Positions 53,220 through 63,386 of a stretch of 64,000 bases of DNA are shown here, in pieces (position 1 is the stretch's first letter; every line of letters begins with the position of its first letter). Source of the stretch: Paenibacillus dendrobii (lineage in GTDB: Bacteria; Bacillota; Bacilli; Paenibacillales; Paenibacillaceae); contig NZ_WUBI01000001.1 of assembly GCF_009807035.1 (NCBI RefSeq), positions 1,426,001-1,490,000 of the forward strand, in the 5' to 3' direction. The notes below the pieces were generated by a model. The model did no database searches. It was not told the DNA's origin and was given only the letters and a program-made list of their open reading frames with translations. The position numbers and the translations under genes were made by a program.

Positions 53220-54824
53220 TTAATAGGATGCGTATCGCGTCGCATTGGACAAGCTGGTCCAAATATCGTCCGTTTCGGCTCCGATATACCAATAGGCAAA
53301 TCCGGCAACGCCTCTTTTGGCGGCCATCATCGTTTTTAGACCCAGGGAACGGCCATCCTCCACCCAAATTCGATGCTGGCTGCCTTGACGGTTATAGCTG
53401 AGCACATACTGACCAAGGTTGGCATCCCATGTCCGGTTATAATAAACCGAACGTATGCGCTGCCCCTGCTGGACCAAAGAAAGCTCTTCGGATGTGGCCC
53501 CGCCGGATTGCAAGGTCCAGTCCCGCGTATAATAAGGCAGAGCCAATATGGTCTTCGATGCAGGCACCACCGACAGCATCCGGTTCAGTGCCGACTCGAC
53601 CCAAGGCAGCGAAGAGACGGAACCGGCTACGGGATCGCCGTCCCAATGCTCGTCGTATCCCATCAGGACCACATAATCCGCATATCGACCCAGGGCCTCG
53701 TAATCAAACGCTTCGGTCCAGTCCGTGCCCAGATCCGGGGATACGTCGATGGACAACACCGCTCCAGCTCCGCGCAGACTTGTGCCAAGCTCAGAAATGA
53801 AGGCCGTAAGCGATAAACGGTCATCCGGACTGACATTTTCAAAATCCACGTTAATCCCGGACAGCCCATATGTCTTGACATACCCGGTGAGTTTTTGTAT
53901 GACGGTTTTTCGCTTGGTTTCGTCTGAAAGAATCTGATGCGTCAACTCCGAATCGGAGTGATTCCCGAGCATAGCCCAGATTTTTTTATTGTTTTGTTTG
54001 GCCCATGTCAAAAGACTGGAGTCCGCATGATTGGAGATGGGAACCTGCGTATTCTCCAGGAAAAACCAGCGTGGAACCAGCGTATTGACATTGCTGCTGC
54101 TCACCTTCTCCTTGAACTGGGTGGTCGTCAAACCGTTTTGCCAGCCAATCTGGAGACCCAGATTCGTCTTGGCGTGAATCGCCTTATTCCATACCTTGTC
54201 CTTCAGCACCCGATCCAGTACCGCAGCTGTTTCAGCCCGCGTCATGGCGTCCGTCGGACGGAATGTGCCGTTTGCTCCATCCATGAGTCCAAGCGTGCGC
54301 GCTGCGAGCACATAAGGAGCTGCCCAGGATGCAACCTTATCCGCATCTGCGTAAGGCAGATTGTTGCCTGAATTGCTGCCAGGGTCGACCTTCAGTGCGC
54401 GCACGATCAGGACAGCCGCTTCTTGTCTGGTAATGCGTTCAGCGGGCATGAACTGGGTCTTGTTCTTCCCTTCCACGATTCCTAGCTGTATTGCCGCCTC
54501 AACCCAGCCGTAATACCAGCTTTTCGAGGAAACGTCGCCAAAAGAAGGCATGTCGGCATCAACCGGTTCCAGCTTCAGCAGCCGATCCGCCATCGTCACG
54601 AATTCAGCGCGCGTCACGTTCTTTTTCGGCTCGAACCTGCGGTTGCCCGTTCCGTTCACAACCCCCTCTTTGACCAGCTCTACAATTTCCTTTTCAGCAA
54701 AATTGCCTTTAATGTCGTCAAACGGCAAAGCGGTTGATTGTGCGGCGAACGATACGCCGTTACTTGCCCCCAGCATGACTGCTGACGCCACACAAACCGC
54801 TACAACTTTATGAAATTTCTTCAA
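53220..54824 (-). CDS. SLH-anchored GH18 glycoside hydrolase
   Basis: 534 residues from TTG 54824, which is eight bases after GAGG and starts a proper signal peptide (KKFHKVVAVCVASAVMLGASNGVSFAA). The open frame extends to 55151, but that part is not signal-like and overlaps the divergent control region. Three SLH repeats (about 32-90, 94-152, 157-215, each ending with TRAEF, TRQEA, TRAET) are N-terminal. A GH18 barrel (about 220-530) carries GINVDFEN with Asp327 and catalytic Glu329. GH18 members with this placement are often peptidoglycan or chitin hydrolases, as in the YaaH/YdhD group. It acts outside on the wall. Confidence 0.88.
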   Translation of the reverse strand: MKKFHKVVAVCVASAVMLGASNGVSFAAQSTALPFDDIKGNFAEKEIVELVKEGVVNGTGNRRFEPKKNVTRAEFVTMADRLLKLEPVDADMPSFGDVSSKSWYYGWVEAAIQLGIVEGKNKTQFMPAERITRQEAAVLIVRALKVDPGSNSGNNLPYADADKVASWAAPYVLAARTLGLMDGANGTFRPTDAMTRAETAAVLDRVLKDKVWNKAIHAKTNLGLQIGWQNGLTTTQFKEKVSSSNVNTLVPRWFFLENTQVPISNHADSSLLTWAKQNNKKIWAMLGNHSDSELTHQILSDETKRKTVIQKLTGYVKTYGLSGINVDFENVSPDDRLSLTAFISELGTSLRGAGAVLSIDVSPDLGTDWTEAFDYEALGRYADYVVLMGYDEHWDGDPVAGSVSSLPWVESALNRMLSVVPASKTILALPYYTRDWTLQSGGATSEELSLVQQGQRIRSVYYNRTWDANLGQYVLSYNRQGSQHRIWVEDGRSLGLKTMMAAKRGVAGFAYWYIGAETDDIWTSLSNATRYASY

Positions 54825-55024
54825 GAGGAATGCCTCGCTTTTTTCAAATAGATTAGAAGATTCTTCAATCGCTTCTTCTATCCTATCAAAAAGGTCCGCT
54901 GCGGTAGACGACCAAATCATGGTAAAGCAAAACGCAGAAGGCGCTACCAGAAAAATTTGATATATTTCCGGTGGTGTCATATAATCTTCTTCCGGCAAAT
55001 TTTTATAGACACGGGGGAATGACA

Positions 55025-55576
55025 ATGTTGAAGAATCAAAACGGCGAAATGTATCTGCAGCATCTACGCGCGGAGCACGCTGAGACTTTGCTTGATCTGA
55101 GAATTCGTAATCATGATTATTTACAGCCTTTCGAACCCATCCGGGACCCATCGTATTTTACGTTGGAAGCCCAGGAGCAGGATATTCTAACCGGCACTGG
55201 CGATGCCGAGCAGGCATCATCCCAATTATTCGGGATTTTTTTGACCGGGACGGATGAGTTGGTGGGCAGAGTTGCGTTAACCGGCATTGCCCGCGGCCCT
55301 TTCCAAAACGCAAATCTCGGTTATTTTATCGGACAGGAACAGCAAGGGAAGGGATACATGACCGATGCCGTCAAGCTCGCTGTCGGTTACGCATTCGGAG
55401 AGCTCGGTCTGCACCGCATTCAAGCGGGCGTGATGCCGCGGAATACGCCTTCCCTGCGGGTGATGGAGAAGGCCGGCTTCCGGAGCGAAGGACTGGCTCA
55501 GCGGTATTTGCGCATTAATGGAGTATGGGAGGATCATAAACTGTTTGCCATTACCCGGGAGGATTGGGGACAGTAA
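55025..55576 (+). CDS. GNAT acetyltransferase, RimJ/RimL-like
   Basis: 183 residues from ATG 55025, six bases after GGGGGA; the ATG at 55019 touches that signal. Typical RimJ/RimL features: YLQHLRAEHAETLLDLRIRN, the acetyl-CoA loop YFIGQEQQGKGYMTDAVKL and RNTPSLRVMEKAGFRSEGLAQRYLRINGVWEDH. Members acetylate N-terminal Ala/Ser of ribosomal proteins or small molecules and amino sugars. Divergent from the SLH-GH18 gene. Confidence 0.9.
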   Translation: MLKNQNGEMYLQHLRAEHAETLLDLRIRNHDYLQPFEPIRDPSYFTLEAQEQDILTGTGDAEQASSQLFGIFLTGTDELVGRVALTGIARGPFQNANLGYFIGQEQQGKGYMTDAVKLAVGYAFGELGLHRIQAGVMPRNTPSLRVMEKAGFRSEGLAQRYLRINGVWEDHKLFAITREDWGQ

Positions 55577-55599
55577 ATCTGAAAATGCAAAGAAAATGC

Positions 55600-55627
55600 A
55601 AAACCCGGCCTCATAGAGACCGGGTTT
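55600..55627. terminator. Terminator between two acetyltransferase genes
   Basis: AAAACCCGG..CT and AG..CCGGGTTTT pair around CATAG, with A and T runs on both sides; it serves the two convergent GNAT genes. Confidence 0.85.
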
Positions 55628-55645
55628 TGTTTCAATATCAACGTC

Positions 55646-56206
55646 TTACACCTGCTTAACCATATGGTAATACACATGGCCGTTAATCATGATCTCTTTG
55701 TCCACTGCATAGCCCAGGTGAAGATATAGAGAATAAGCCCTGCTGTTGTCCGTGACAACGGCCATCGCTATTTTACGGTAGCCGCGTTCCTTGGCTCTTT
55801 CCTCGGCCGCATGGATCAGTTTGGTGCCAATCCCCTGCCCGCTGAATGATGGGGAAACCGATAATGTGTCAATATAATACTCATCTTCATCCGATTCCTT
55901 ATCCAGTACAAGGGAGGGATCGTTTTTCATTGACCGCAGCCGATCGAGCATGGGCTGATCCAATTCCGCAATTTGATCTCCACCGTAGACGATAATGACA
56001 CCCGCAACCTCGCCGTCCACTTCTTTCGTAATCGCCTGGCGATGAGAAAGACGTCCCTTGTCTGCAGCAAAATATTCCTCCAGCACCTGAACGACATTCT
56101 CTTCTTGTTCTTCCCCTGTCAGCTGATGAGCCACATCATGCAAAGCGTCATACAGCAGTCTTGCTGCTTGTTTTGCGTCTTCACGTGTTGCCGGTCTGAT
56201 CGTCAT
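55646..56206 (-). CDS. GNAT family N-acetyltransferase
   Basis: 186 residues, GGAGG nine bases before ATG 56206. Motif A is SVSPSFSGQGIGTKLIHAAEERA, and the C-terminal part has DNSRAYSLYLHLGYAVDKEIM with the family Tyr. The acidic N-terminal half precedes a WD-free beta sheet. Substrate unknown. It stands 45 bases downstream of proS on the same strand and may be cotranscribed. Confidence 0.88.
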   Translation of the reverse strand: MTIRPATREDAKQAARLLYDALHDVAHQLTGEEQEENVVQVLEEYFAADKGRLSHRQAITKEVDGEVAGVIIVYGGDQIAELDQPMLDRLRSMKNDPSLVLDKESDEDEYYIDTLSVSPSFSGQGIGTKLIHAAEERAKERGYRKIAMAVVTDNSRAYSLYLHLGYAVDKEIMINGHVYYHMVKQV

Positions 56207-56251
56207 GTTGTTTTTCCTCCAATATTACCTCGTCTTCATATAATTCCTTTA

Positions 56252-57976
56252 TTATAGTCTACCCGCAAAAGAGGAACAAATCTCGTTCACTCTGGCTAAC
56301 GCTTCCTCTGCGTCGATCATTTCCTTCTCATTTCCGTCCAACCGGTTCACCCACTCGACCTGGTATTCGGAAGCGGCCTTGCCGACGATAATGCGCAGCG
56401 GAGCTCCAATCAGATCCCCATCCTTGAACTTTACTCCGGGACGCTCATCGCGATCATCCAACAGCACATCTATTCCGGCTTGACGTAGTTTGTTGTACAG
56501 TTCCTCCGCCAGATCTGCCTGAGCAGCGTCCTTCATGGATACCGGAATAATGTGAATCTGGAACGGGGACAACGACAACGGCCAGCAAATTCCGGCTTCC
56601 GATTGATATTGCTCAGCAACCGCCGACATCAAGCGCGAAACACCGATCCCGTAACACCCCATAATCATGAGGTCTTCTTTGCCTTCCTGATTGGTAAACG
56701 TCGCACCGAGCGACTTGCTGTACTTGGTCCCCAGCTTGAAGACATGCCCGATCTCAATGCCGCGGCTGAATGCCAAACCCTCACCGCAATGCGGACAACA
56801 ATCCCCTGATGCAGAATTCCGGAAATCTCCTGTTTCCACGGCTTCGAAATCCCGGCCTATGCTCAGATGGCGGACATGGTAGTCCTTGCGGTTTGCTCCT
56901 GCCATTCCGTCCCGTACAGCTGCAGCATCCATATCCACATATACGGGAATGGACAAGCCTGCAGGTCCGGCAAAACCATGAGGCGCACCGGTGATTTTCT
57001 CCACCATCTCCACATCCGCCAACTCCACATTCGCGGCACTCAGCGCATTCTTCAGCTTAAATTCATTCACTTCATGATCTCCGCGAACCACAACGGCAAC
57101 CGGCTGATCATCCGCCATATATATCATCGTTTTCAAGAAAGACTCCGGCTTCTCACCTAAAAAGGCACTTAATTCTTCAATCGTTCTCGTATCCGGCGTG
57201 TAGATTTCCTTCATATCCGGAACAACCGTAAGCGGAAGTTTAGAATCTTGCTTCTGGCGAAAGACCGCCTTCTCCAGATTCGCCGCATAATGGCAAGATG
57301 GGCATGAAACGATTGTATCTTCCCCAATCTCGGCAAGCGCCATAAATTCAAGCGTTTCGCCTTCGCCGCCAATCGAACCTGCCTCCGCCTCTACTGCCTT
57401 GAAGAGGAGACCGCATCTTTCGAAAATCCTGTGGTACGCCTCAACCATGAGTCGATAGGATGCATCCAATCCCGGCCAGTCCGTATCAAACGAATACGCG
57501 TCCTTCATCAGGAATTCCCTTCCGCGCAGGAGTCCAAACCGGGGTCTTCGCTCGTCTCGGAATTTCGTCTGAATCTGGTATAGCCGCAGCGGCAGCTTCC
57601 TGTAAGTGTTCACTTCAGCCGCTACCAGCGAGGTGATGACCTCCTCATGCGTCGGACCAAGCACGAAGCCGCGCTGATGGCGGTCGTCGAGCCGAATCAG
57701 CTCCGGGCCATATTCCGTATATCTTCCCGACTTCTCCCACAGCTCCGAAGGCTGCATCGCCGGCATCAGCAGTTCATCAAATCCGGAAGCCTCCATTTCC
57801 TCTCGAATCACATGTTCCAGCTTATGCAATACGCGGGTTCCGAGCGGCAAATAACTGTATATGCCTGCAGCGAGCTGCCGGATGTAACCACCTCTAAGCA
57901 GCAGCTGATGGCTGAGGGCCTCAGCCTCCGCAGGAGCTTCCCGAAGCGTGGGAAGCAGCATTTGTTTTTGTCTCAT
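56252..57976 (-). CDS. proS: Prolyl-tRNA synthetase (bacterial type)
   Basis: 574 residues from ATG 57976 (AAGGAG nine bases before it); the frame is open further upstream into the leader. Class II synthetase: motif 1 region GTRVLHKLEHVIREEMEASGFDELLMPAMQPSELW, motif 2 TKFRDERRPRFGLLRGREFLMKDAYSFD, motif 3 MGCYGIGVSRLMSAVAEQ, and anticodon-binding domain IHIIPVSMKDAAQADLAEELYNKLRQ. An editing INS domain (about 230-400, with KTMIYMADDQPVAVVVRGDHEVNEFKL) lies between motifs 2 and 3. It charges tRNA-Pro. Expression is controlled by a T-box leader. Confidence 0.96.
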   Translation of the reverse strand: MRQKQMLLPTLREAPAEAEALSHQLLLRGGYIRQLAAGIYSYLPLGTRVLHKLEHVIREEMEASGFDELLMPAMQPSELWEKSGRYTEYGPELIRLDDRHQRGFVLGPTHEEVITSLVAAEVNTYRKLPLRLYQIQTKFRDERRPRFGLLRGREFLMKDAYSFDTDWPGLDASYRLMVEAYHRIFERCGLLFKAVEAEAGSIGGEGETLEFMALAEIGEDTIVSCPSCHYAANLEKAVFRQKQDSKLPLTVVPDMKEIYTPDTRTIEELSAFLGEKPESFLKTMIYMADDQPVAVVVRGDHEVNEFKLKNALSAANVELADVEMVEKITGAPHGFAGPAGLSIPVYVDMDAAAVRDGMAGANRKDYHVRHLSIGRDFEAVETGDFRNSASGDCCPHCGEGLAFSRGIEIGHVFKLGTKYSKSLGATFTNQEGKEDLMIMGCYGIGVSRLMSAVAEQYQSEAGICWPLSLSPFQIHIIPVSMKDAAQADLAEELYNKLRQAGIDVLLDDRDERPGVKFKDGDLIGAPLRIIVGKAASEYQVEWVNRLDGNEKEMIDAEEALARVNEICSSFAGRL

Positions 57977-57989
57977 GACGCTCATCTCC

Positions 57990-58309
57990 TTGAAATGATT
58001 TAAAAAGTATGCAAAAAAACACATTCGTCCGGTTCAGGGACGAATGTGTTCGTGGTACCACCCTCTATTTTAACGGCTTCGATAGCGCTTGGGCATTTCG
58101 AAGCCATCCTCATGGCGACATAACGGGGGTTACCCGGCCGGGAATACTCAAATCTGCAGCTTCTTTCTTCCGGCAGCTCACAAGATAGGGAAGCTCATGA
58201 CGCGTGCGAAACCTTCCAGCCAAGGGTTTCTTCTCTGGGCACAGCGGGACTTCATGAACTGTGGGTCTTGATCATAGCATTTCAACATGTATAACGAACC
58301 TAGGTCGTT
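57990..58309 (-). promoter_or_regulatory. T-box riboswitch leader of proS
   Basis: On the minus strand the T-box sequence AGGGTGGTACCACG (58051-58064) is followed by a perfect 12-pair terminator (58019-58049, ACACATTCGTCC/GGACGAATGTGT) and a T run. Upstream are the GA-rich CCAGAGAAG motif, the GCTGGAAGG loop and a stem III (GGCTTCG/CGAAGCC). Uncharged tRNA-Pro binds and favours the antiterminator, so proS is switched on when charged tRNA-Pro is short. A proline codon (CCC or CCT) lies in the candidate specifier loop near 58184-58193; this assignment is tentative. Confidence 0.93.
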
Positions 58310-58315
58310 TTCCAT

Positions 58316-58345
58316 ACATTACAGGATCGGAAAGAATGATGTCAA
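58316..58345 (-). promoter_or_regulatory. Candidate promoter of the proS leader
   Basis: On the minus strand a perfect TTGACA (58340-58345), an 18-base spacer and TAATGT (58316-58321). The -10 match is weak. It would give a leader of about 330 bases, a normal T-box length. Confidence 0.5.
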
Positions 58346-58420
58346 GCATTACAAAGAAAACCCCCTTATCCGGCAACACAAATGTGATCGGAACAAGCGG
58401 GATTTTCGTCTGTGGAAAAT

Positions 58421-59497
58421 TCACTTTTGAGCAAACATCTTCGGCAGGCTTTCGTCAAAAGGCGCGTAAGCGATACCGTTTTGCGTCACGATTGCTGTAA
58501 TCAGCGAGTGATCCGTTACGTCGAACGCTGGATTATATACCTGTACATCTTTTGGCGCCATCGGCTTCTCATACCATTGGCTGGTTATTTCTTCATCCGC
58601 GCGCAATTCGATATGGATGTCGTCACCCGTCTTGCATTCCAGGTCAATCGTTGAGAGCGGCGAGCATACATAGAACGGGATGCCATAATGTTTTGCCAGG
58701 ATAGCTACACCGGAGGTTCCGATTTTATTGGCCGTATCGCCGTTGGCAGCCACACGGTCGCAGCCCACAAGCACCGCCTGGACTTTGCCTTCCTTCATCA
58801 CGATCGAGGACATATTGTCGCAGATCAACGTGACGTCTACTCCGGCTTCCTTCAGCTCCCAGGCAGTCAGGCGAGCTCCCTGCAGAAGCGGACGGGTCTC
58901 GTCTGCATATATCTTGAAGTTGTAGCCCTGCTCCTGCCCCAAATAGATAGGCGCCAACGCCGTGCCGTATTTGGCTGTAGCTATCGTTCCTGCATTGCAG
59001 TGGGTGAGAATTCCCCAATTCTCTTTCAACAGGGACAACGCGTGTTTGCCTATGCTCTCGCATACCCGCTCGTCTTCCTCACGGATTTCTTCCGCTTCCT
59101 GACGGAGCGCTTCCTTGACTGCTGCCAAGGTCTTGCCCGCCTCCTGTAAGAAACGGTTTTCCATACGATTCAATGCCCAGAACAGATTCACCGCGGTCGG
59201 TCTTGATGAAGCCAGATACGTCTTGACTTCAATAAAATCCTTTTGCAGTTCCTGATACGTGTTCGCCTTGGATGCTTTGGTACCTAAATATAGACCATAA
59301 GCCGCCGCAATCCCGATGGCTGGAGCCCCCCGCACTTTAAGCTTATAGATGGCATCCCATACATCCTTCATTTCCTTCACATGCAGGTAGACTTTTTCGT
59401 TTGGGAGAAGCGTTTGATCAAGGATCAAAAGCGTATCATTAGCGTCATCCAGCATAACGGATTGAATCATTGTAAACTCCGTCCGGTTGTTCTCCAT
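58421..59497 (-). CDS. mtnA: Methylthioribose-1-phosphate isomerase MtnA
   Basis: 358 residues from ATG 59497, preceded by AAGGAGG about nine bases upstream. Family motifs: [37 protein letters not shown] with catalytic Cys167, and [19 protein letters not shown] with catalytic Asp247. It converts 5-methylthioribose 1-phosphate to methylthioribulose 1-phosphate in the methionine salvage pathway. The partner kinase MtnK is encoded 14 bases upstream. A C-terminal stretch [17 protein letters not shown] is typical. Confidence 0.96.
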   Translation of the reverse strand: MENNRTEFTMIQSVMLDDANDTLLILDQTLLPNEKVYLHVKEMKDVWDAIYKLKVRGAPAIGIAAAYGLYLGTKASKANTYQELQKDFIEVKTYLASSRPTAVNLFWALNRMENRFLQEAGKTLAAVKEALRQEAEEIREEDERVCESIGKHALSLLKENWGILTHCNAGTIATAKYGTALAPIYLGQEQGYNFKIYADETRPLLQGARLTAWELKEAGVDVTLICDNMSSIVMKEGKVQAVLVGCDRVAANGDTANKIGTSGVAILAKHYGIPFYVCSPLSTIDLECKTGDDIHIELRADEEITSQWYEKPMAPKDVQVYNPAFDVTDHSLITAIVTQNGIAYAPFDESLPKMFAQK

Positions 59498-59511
59498 CTT
59501 TTGATACCTCC

Positions 59512-60744
59512 TTAGATGTGTACTTCCTTTGCGCCGATGCACTCGGTCACCACACGAACGAAATCCTCACCCGTCACCATGCCGGAACGTTCCATAATGA
59601 ACTTTTTCCCCATGATCAGGCAGAATTTCTCCGCATGGGCTCTTACAACGGCATCCTCAATGCATGTTATATCCTTTACGTGAGCTAGTCCCAGCGTTCT
59701 TCGGCACAGCTCCAGCCCCGTAACGGCCGCCGTATCTTGAATTATCTCATTCAAATAGTACATATCGAAACCCGGGATTTGCGCTGAGCGGTCAGTTGCT
59801 TTTTCCCGGAACAGGTTTAGGAACTTTTCACGGAACATATCTATCGCGTCGCGCACACTGGAGAGAAGCCACGCCTTCTGCTCTTCACGCTTGGATGTAT
59901 CCTCCATCACGCTGTCAGCATTCACGTATGCGAACAGCAAATGGGCGATCACATTGCCGATATCATACCCGGCCGGTCCGTAAAAGGCGAATTCAGGGTC
60001 TATGATTTTCGTTGAATCGTCTTTAATAAAAATAGAGCCGGAATGAAGGTCACCGTGCAGCAGAGACTGCGCATGACTCATGAATTCGAACTTCAGCTTG
60101 GCCGTCTCCAGCAACAGTGCCTCATCCTCCCACAAATATGATTTCGCAAAATTGCGGGTAGGTTCGAATATATCATTGCGCGGGCAGTCATAAAACGGTT
60201 CCGTATACACCAGATCCTCTGAAATTTCGCAAAGATCCGGATTAATGAAGCTTTTCACCAAGTCCTTTTTCTCCTTATGGTTCATGACCACATCAGAAGT
60301 AAGAAGCAGCGTATTCACCATGAACGTGGTGATATGGTCTGCGAACAACGGGAACTGTCTATGCTCCAGCAGCGCTTTTCTCATGATGTCATGATCGGAC
60401 AAGTCCTCCATCACGCAGCAATTCATCACGGGATCATATTTATAGAATTTCGGCACCAATCCTGGAGCAAGTTCATATTGAATTTTTAAAATTTCGCTCT
60501 CAATCCGGTTGCGGTCCGTCGACACTTCAATATCGGCCGAAATCCGCGCCACAGGGCCTGCTTGCTTGATGATGAGAGATTTGCCGCTGGCAGGATCAAC
60601 GACGAGAAACACATAGTTCAGGTTGCCGTCCCCGATCTCTTTGCATGTGAGCTTGGCATCCCGATCAAAAACATCCAATTGGGTTAACGCGTAATTCAGC
60701 ACATCGGATTCGTTCATCGTAAAATATTCAGTGTATTGATGCAT
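59512..60744 (-). CDS. mtnK: 5-methylthioribose kinase MtnK
   Basis: 410 residues from ATG 60744 (GGAGAG upstream). The kinase fold resembles aminoglycoside phosphotransferases: the N-terminal [14 protein letters not shown] and KQAGP with the ATP Lys, the catalytic loop [12 protein letters not shown] and the metal-binding [19 protein letters not shown]. It phosphorylates methylthioribose at the 1-position, giving the substrate of MtnA next in the operon. It follows 89 bases after the permease of an ABC importer, which points to a coupled uptake and salvage of methylthioribose. Confidence 0.96.
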   Translation of the reverse strand: MHQYTEYFTMNESDVLNYALTQLDVFDRDAKLTCKEIGDGNLNYVFLVVDPASGKSLIIKQAGPVARISADIEVSTDRNRIESEILKIQYELAPGLVPKFYKYDPVMNCCVMEDLSDHDIMRKALLEHRQFPLFADHITTFMVNTLLLTSDVVMNHKEKKDLVKSFINPDLCEISEDLVYTEPFYDCPRNDIFEPTRNFAKSYLWEDEALLLETAKLKFEFMSHAQSLLHGDLHSGSIFIKDDSTKIIDPEFAFYGPAGYDIGNVIAHLLFAYVNADSVMEDTSKREEQKAWLLSSVRDAIDMFREKFLNLFREKATDRSAQIPGFDMYYLNEIIQDTAAVTGLELCRRTLGLAHVKDITCIEDAVVRAHAEKFCLIMGKKFIMERSGMVTGEDFVRVVTECIGAKEVHI

Positions 60745-60833
60745 GCGTTCCACTCTCCTCATCTATACCCATTGAACTCCTGTTTACTCTCTCAAGTTTC
60801 TTGAAACAAGTTGTTTTTTGCGGGTCATATGAT

Positions 60834-61832
60834 CTATTTGGCTTTGTAATACGTGATGGCAAGCGCAAATGCGAGAACCGTACCTTTGACAATATCCATA
60901 GCATAATACGGAACGCTCAGCATAACCAGTCCATTTTGCAAAATTCCGATCAAAACAGCACCTACGAACGTGCCGATTGCATTCGGCTTTCCGGCGCCCA
61001 GGACGGCAAAACCGATATAAGCCGCGGCAACGGAATCCATCAGGTAAGGAGCGCCTGAATTGACTTCAGCCGTCATCACGCGGGCGCCCAGTATAATCCC
61101 GCCGATCGCTGCAAACACGGCCGACAAGAGATACGCTGCGACGCGATACTTGTTCACGGGTATCCCGGAAAGTTTCGCAGCCTCCCTGTTGCCTCCAATA
61201 ACGTACATATAACGTCCGTGCTTGGTGTATGTCAGGAATACATGAACAATGGCAACCACGACAAGCATGATAATAATAATCCATGGAACTTGACCAATTT
61301 TCGCGAACATGGGGCTAATGATCCCCGTTGAAAACGACCCGTCCGGCATAATCATGTTTTGGGACAAGGTCGCACCTTTCGTATAGGTCTGCGCTATCCC
61401 CTGAAATACGAACATCATGGCCAGCGTAAGCAGCATGTCCTGAATTTTCAACTTGACGATCATGAAGGAATTGATAATTCCTGCCGTCAAACAGATCAGA
61501 ATCGTTAAAATGATGCTCATCCAAACGCCCTGCCCGTGCCATACGAACATGGAAATGACCAGCGCATTGGCAAAGGATGCGACGGAGCCGACCGAGAGGT
61601 CAAATCCGCCGACGGACAACGAAATGGTAATCCCGATGGCAATGATGGTCACGATGGAAATGGAACGAAGTATATTAATGATGTTGGACGGCTGCAGGAA
61701 ACTGTCGGACATCACCCCAAAGACGATGATGAGAAGAGCAATCGTGATCAGAGTACCGTATTTGTATAAGAAATCAAAAAATCCAAATGACTTGGGAGCC
61801 TTCGAGGTTTGGATCGTTTTGGCTGTATTCAT
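60834..61832 (-). CDS. ABC transporter permease (RbsC-like), methylthioribose uptake candidate
   Basis: 332 residues, two bases downstream of the ATPase stop. About ten helices with the family motif VTIIAIGITISLSVGGFDLSVGSVAS, GNREAAKLSGIPVNKYRV and the C-terminal GAPYLMDSVAAAYIGFAVLGAGKPNAIGTF. It forms the membrane channel with the ATPase. The substrate is inferred from mtnK and mtnA downstream rather than from the sequence. Confidence 0.93.
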   Translation of the reverse strand: MNTAKTIQTSKAPKSFGFFDFLYKYGTLITIALLIIVFGVMSDSFLQPSNIINILRSISIVTIIAIGITISLSVGGFDLSVGSVASFANALVISMFVWHGQGVWMSIILTILICLTAGIINSFMIVKLKIQDMLLTLAMMFVFQGIAQTYTKGATLSQNMIMPDGSFSTGIISPMFAKIGQVPWIIIIMLVVVAIVHVFLTYTKHGRYMYVIGGNREAAKLSGIPVNKYRVAAYLLSAVFAAIGGIILGARVMTAEVNSGAPYLMDSVAAAYIGFAVLGAGKPNAIGTFVGAVLIGILQNGLVMLSVPYYAMDIVKGTVLAFALAITYYKAK

Positions 61833-61834
61833 GC

Positions 61835-63349
61835 TTACTTTCCTCCCGTGGAATAGAACAATATTTCTTCTTCGTTGGTCTCACTCGTTTGCAGTTCCTT
61901 CGCAATCATGCCGTCATAGAGCACATACATGCGATCCGTGATTCCCATCATCTCCGATAACTCGCAGGATGCGTAGATAATGCATTTCCCCCGCTGCGCG
62001 AGCTGGAATATCAGTTCGAATATATCTTTCTTGGCACCTACATCGACGCCTTTGGTCGGTTCATCGAAAATATAGACTTCTGCTTCCGTCATGAGCCATT
62101 TACCGATGGCCACCTTTTGCTGGTTCCCGCCGGACAGGTTCTGTAATCTCACATTCTCGCCTGGCGTCTTGATCCCCAGATTCTGTATGATTTCGCGGGC
62201 TGCCTCTTTCTCCTTCTTGAAGTTCAAGAATAGATTCATCCTAGAAAATTTCTTCAAGTTGACGGCTGTAAGGTTCGTAGCCACCGACTCGCCCACCAAA
62301 ATCCCTTCCTTGCGCCGTTCTTCCGGGACAAGTGCAATCCCCTGCTTGACCGCATCGTGCGGGCTGCGGAGCCGCAGCTTCTTGCCGTGCAGAATGATAT
62401 CTCCCGAATTCGCCCGCCCGAGCCCAAACAACGCCTTGCACAGCTCTGTCTTCCCGGCGCCTACCAGACCGGCTATACCAATAATCTCGCCTCTTTTGGC
62501 ATGAATGTTAATATCGTGAACCTTCTCTCCATCGCTGAAGTTTCGGATCTCGAATATCGTTTCGCCTTTCTGAATGTCCATCTGAGGAAATTGATCCCCC
62601 AGCTTACGGCCCAGCATATACTCAACGACCTGATTCTGATTTATCTCCCTCATGCTCTCATTCACGACAAATTCCCCGTCTCTCATGACGGTAATATCAT
62701 CGCAAATTTCGAACAGTTCCGGAAGACGGTGAGAAATAAAAATCACGCCGACATGTTCCTGTTTGAGATCCCTGACGATACGAAACAGCTCTTCCGTCTC
62801 TGAATGACTTAAAGGCGCTGTCGGTTCGTCGAGAATGAGAAAACGACACGTTTTGGAAATGGCTCTAGCAATCAGCACCATCTGCTTCTCTGCCAGCGTC
62901 AGTTCGCTGACCAGCTTCTTGGAGGGAACCTTGACGTTCATCTTGTCCAAAATTTCCTTGGAGCGTTTATGAATATATCCCCAAGAAACAACCTGTTTTT
63001 TGCCCATATCATTCACGCTATAATCCAGCATGATGTTTTCGCCTACCGTTAAATAAGGTACCAAAGCGGTATCGACTTCCTGATATACGATTTGAATCCC
63101 CAAGTCTTTCGCATCTTTGGGATTCCGGATCTGTACCGGTTCATCATCAATGTAAATTTCACCGGTATAATGACCGTATGCACCGGAAAGAACCTTCATC
63201 AGCGTAGACTTGCCTGCGCCATTGGCACCGATCAAGGCATGCGAAGTACCCGTCATGGTCATAAAATCAACATTCTTCAGTGCCTTAACACCGGGGAACT
63301 CAATAGAAATGTCCTTCATTTGCAGCTTTATTGGCTTGCCTTCGCCCAT
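61835..63349 (-). CDS. ABC transporter ATP-binding protein (RbsA-like, two domains), methylthioribose uptake candidate
   Basis: 504 residues, AAGGTGAAGAG before ATG 63349. First domain: Walker A GANGAGKST, signature LTLAEKQMVLIARAI, Walker B LILDEPTAPLSHSE. Second domain: degenerate Walker A GLVGAGKTEL with a kept Lys, signature [15 protein letters not shown], Walker B VYIFDEPTKGVDVGAKKD. It is closely similar in layout to the ATPase of the sugar importer at 37-39 kb, so the two systems are paralogous. Confidence 0.94.
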   Translation of the reverse strand: MGEGKPIKLQMKDISIEFPGVKALKNVDFMTMTGTSHALIGANGAGKSTLMKVLSGAYGHYTGEIYIDDEPVQIRNPKDAKDLGIQIVYQEVDTALVPYLTVGENIMLDYSVNDMGKKQVVSWGYIHKRSKEILDKMNVKVPSKKLVSELTLAEKQMVLIARAISKTCRFLILDEPTAPLSHSETEELFRIVRDLKQEHVGVIFISHRLPELFEICDDITVMRDGEFVVNESMREINQNQVVEYMLGRKLGDQFPQMDIQKGETIFEIRNFSDGEKVHDINIHAKRGEIIGIAGLVGAGKTELCKALFGLGRANSGDIILHGKKLRLRSPHDAVKQGIALVPEERRKEGILVGESVATNLTAVNLKKFSRMNLFLNFKKEKEAAREIIQNLGIKTPGENVRLQNLSGGNQQKVAIGKWLMTEAEVYIFDEPTKGVDVGAKKDIFELIFQLAQRGKCIIYASCELSEMMGITDRMYVLYDGMIAKELQTSETNEEEILFYSTGGK

Positions 63350-63386
63350 CTCTTCACCTTCTAAAAAAGGATTTCATCGCAAGTAT

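Noticed and set aside
58350..58420. Terminator after mtnA
   Set aside because: Only short, imperfect pairings were seen between the mtnA stop and the proS promoter; no clear stem with T run.
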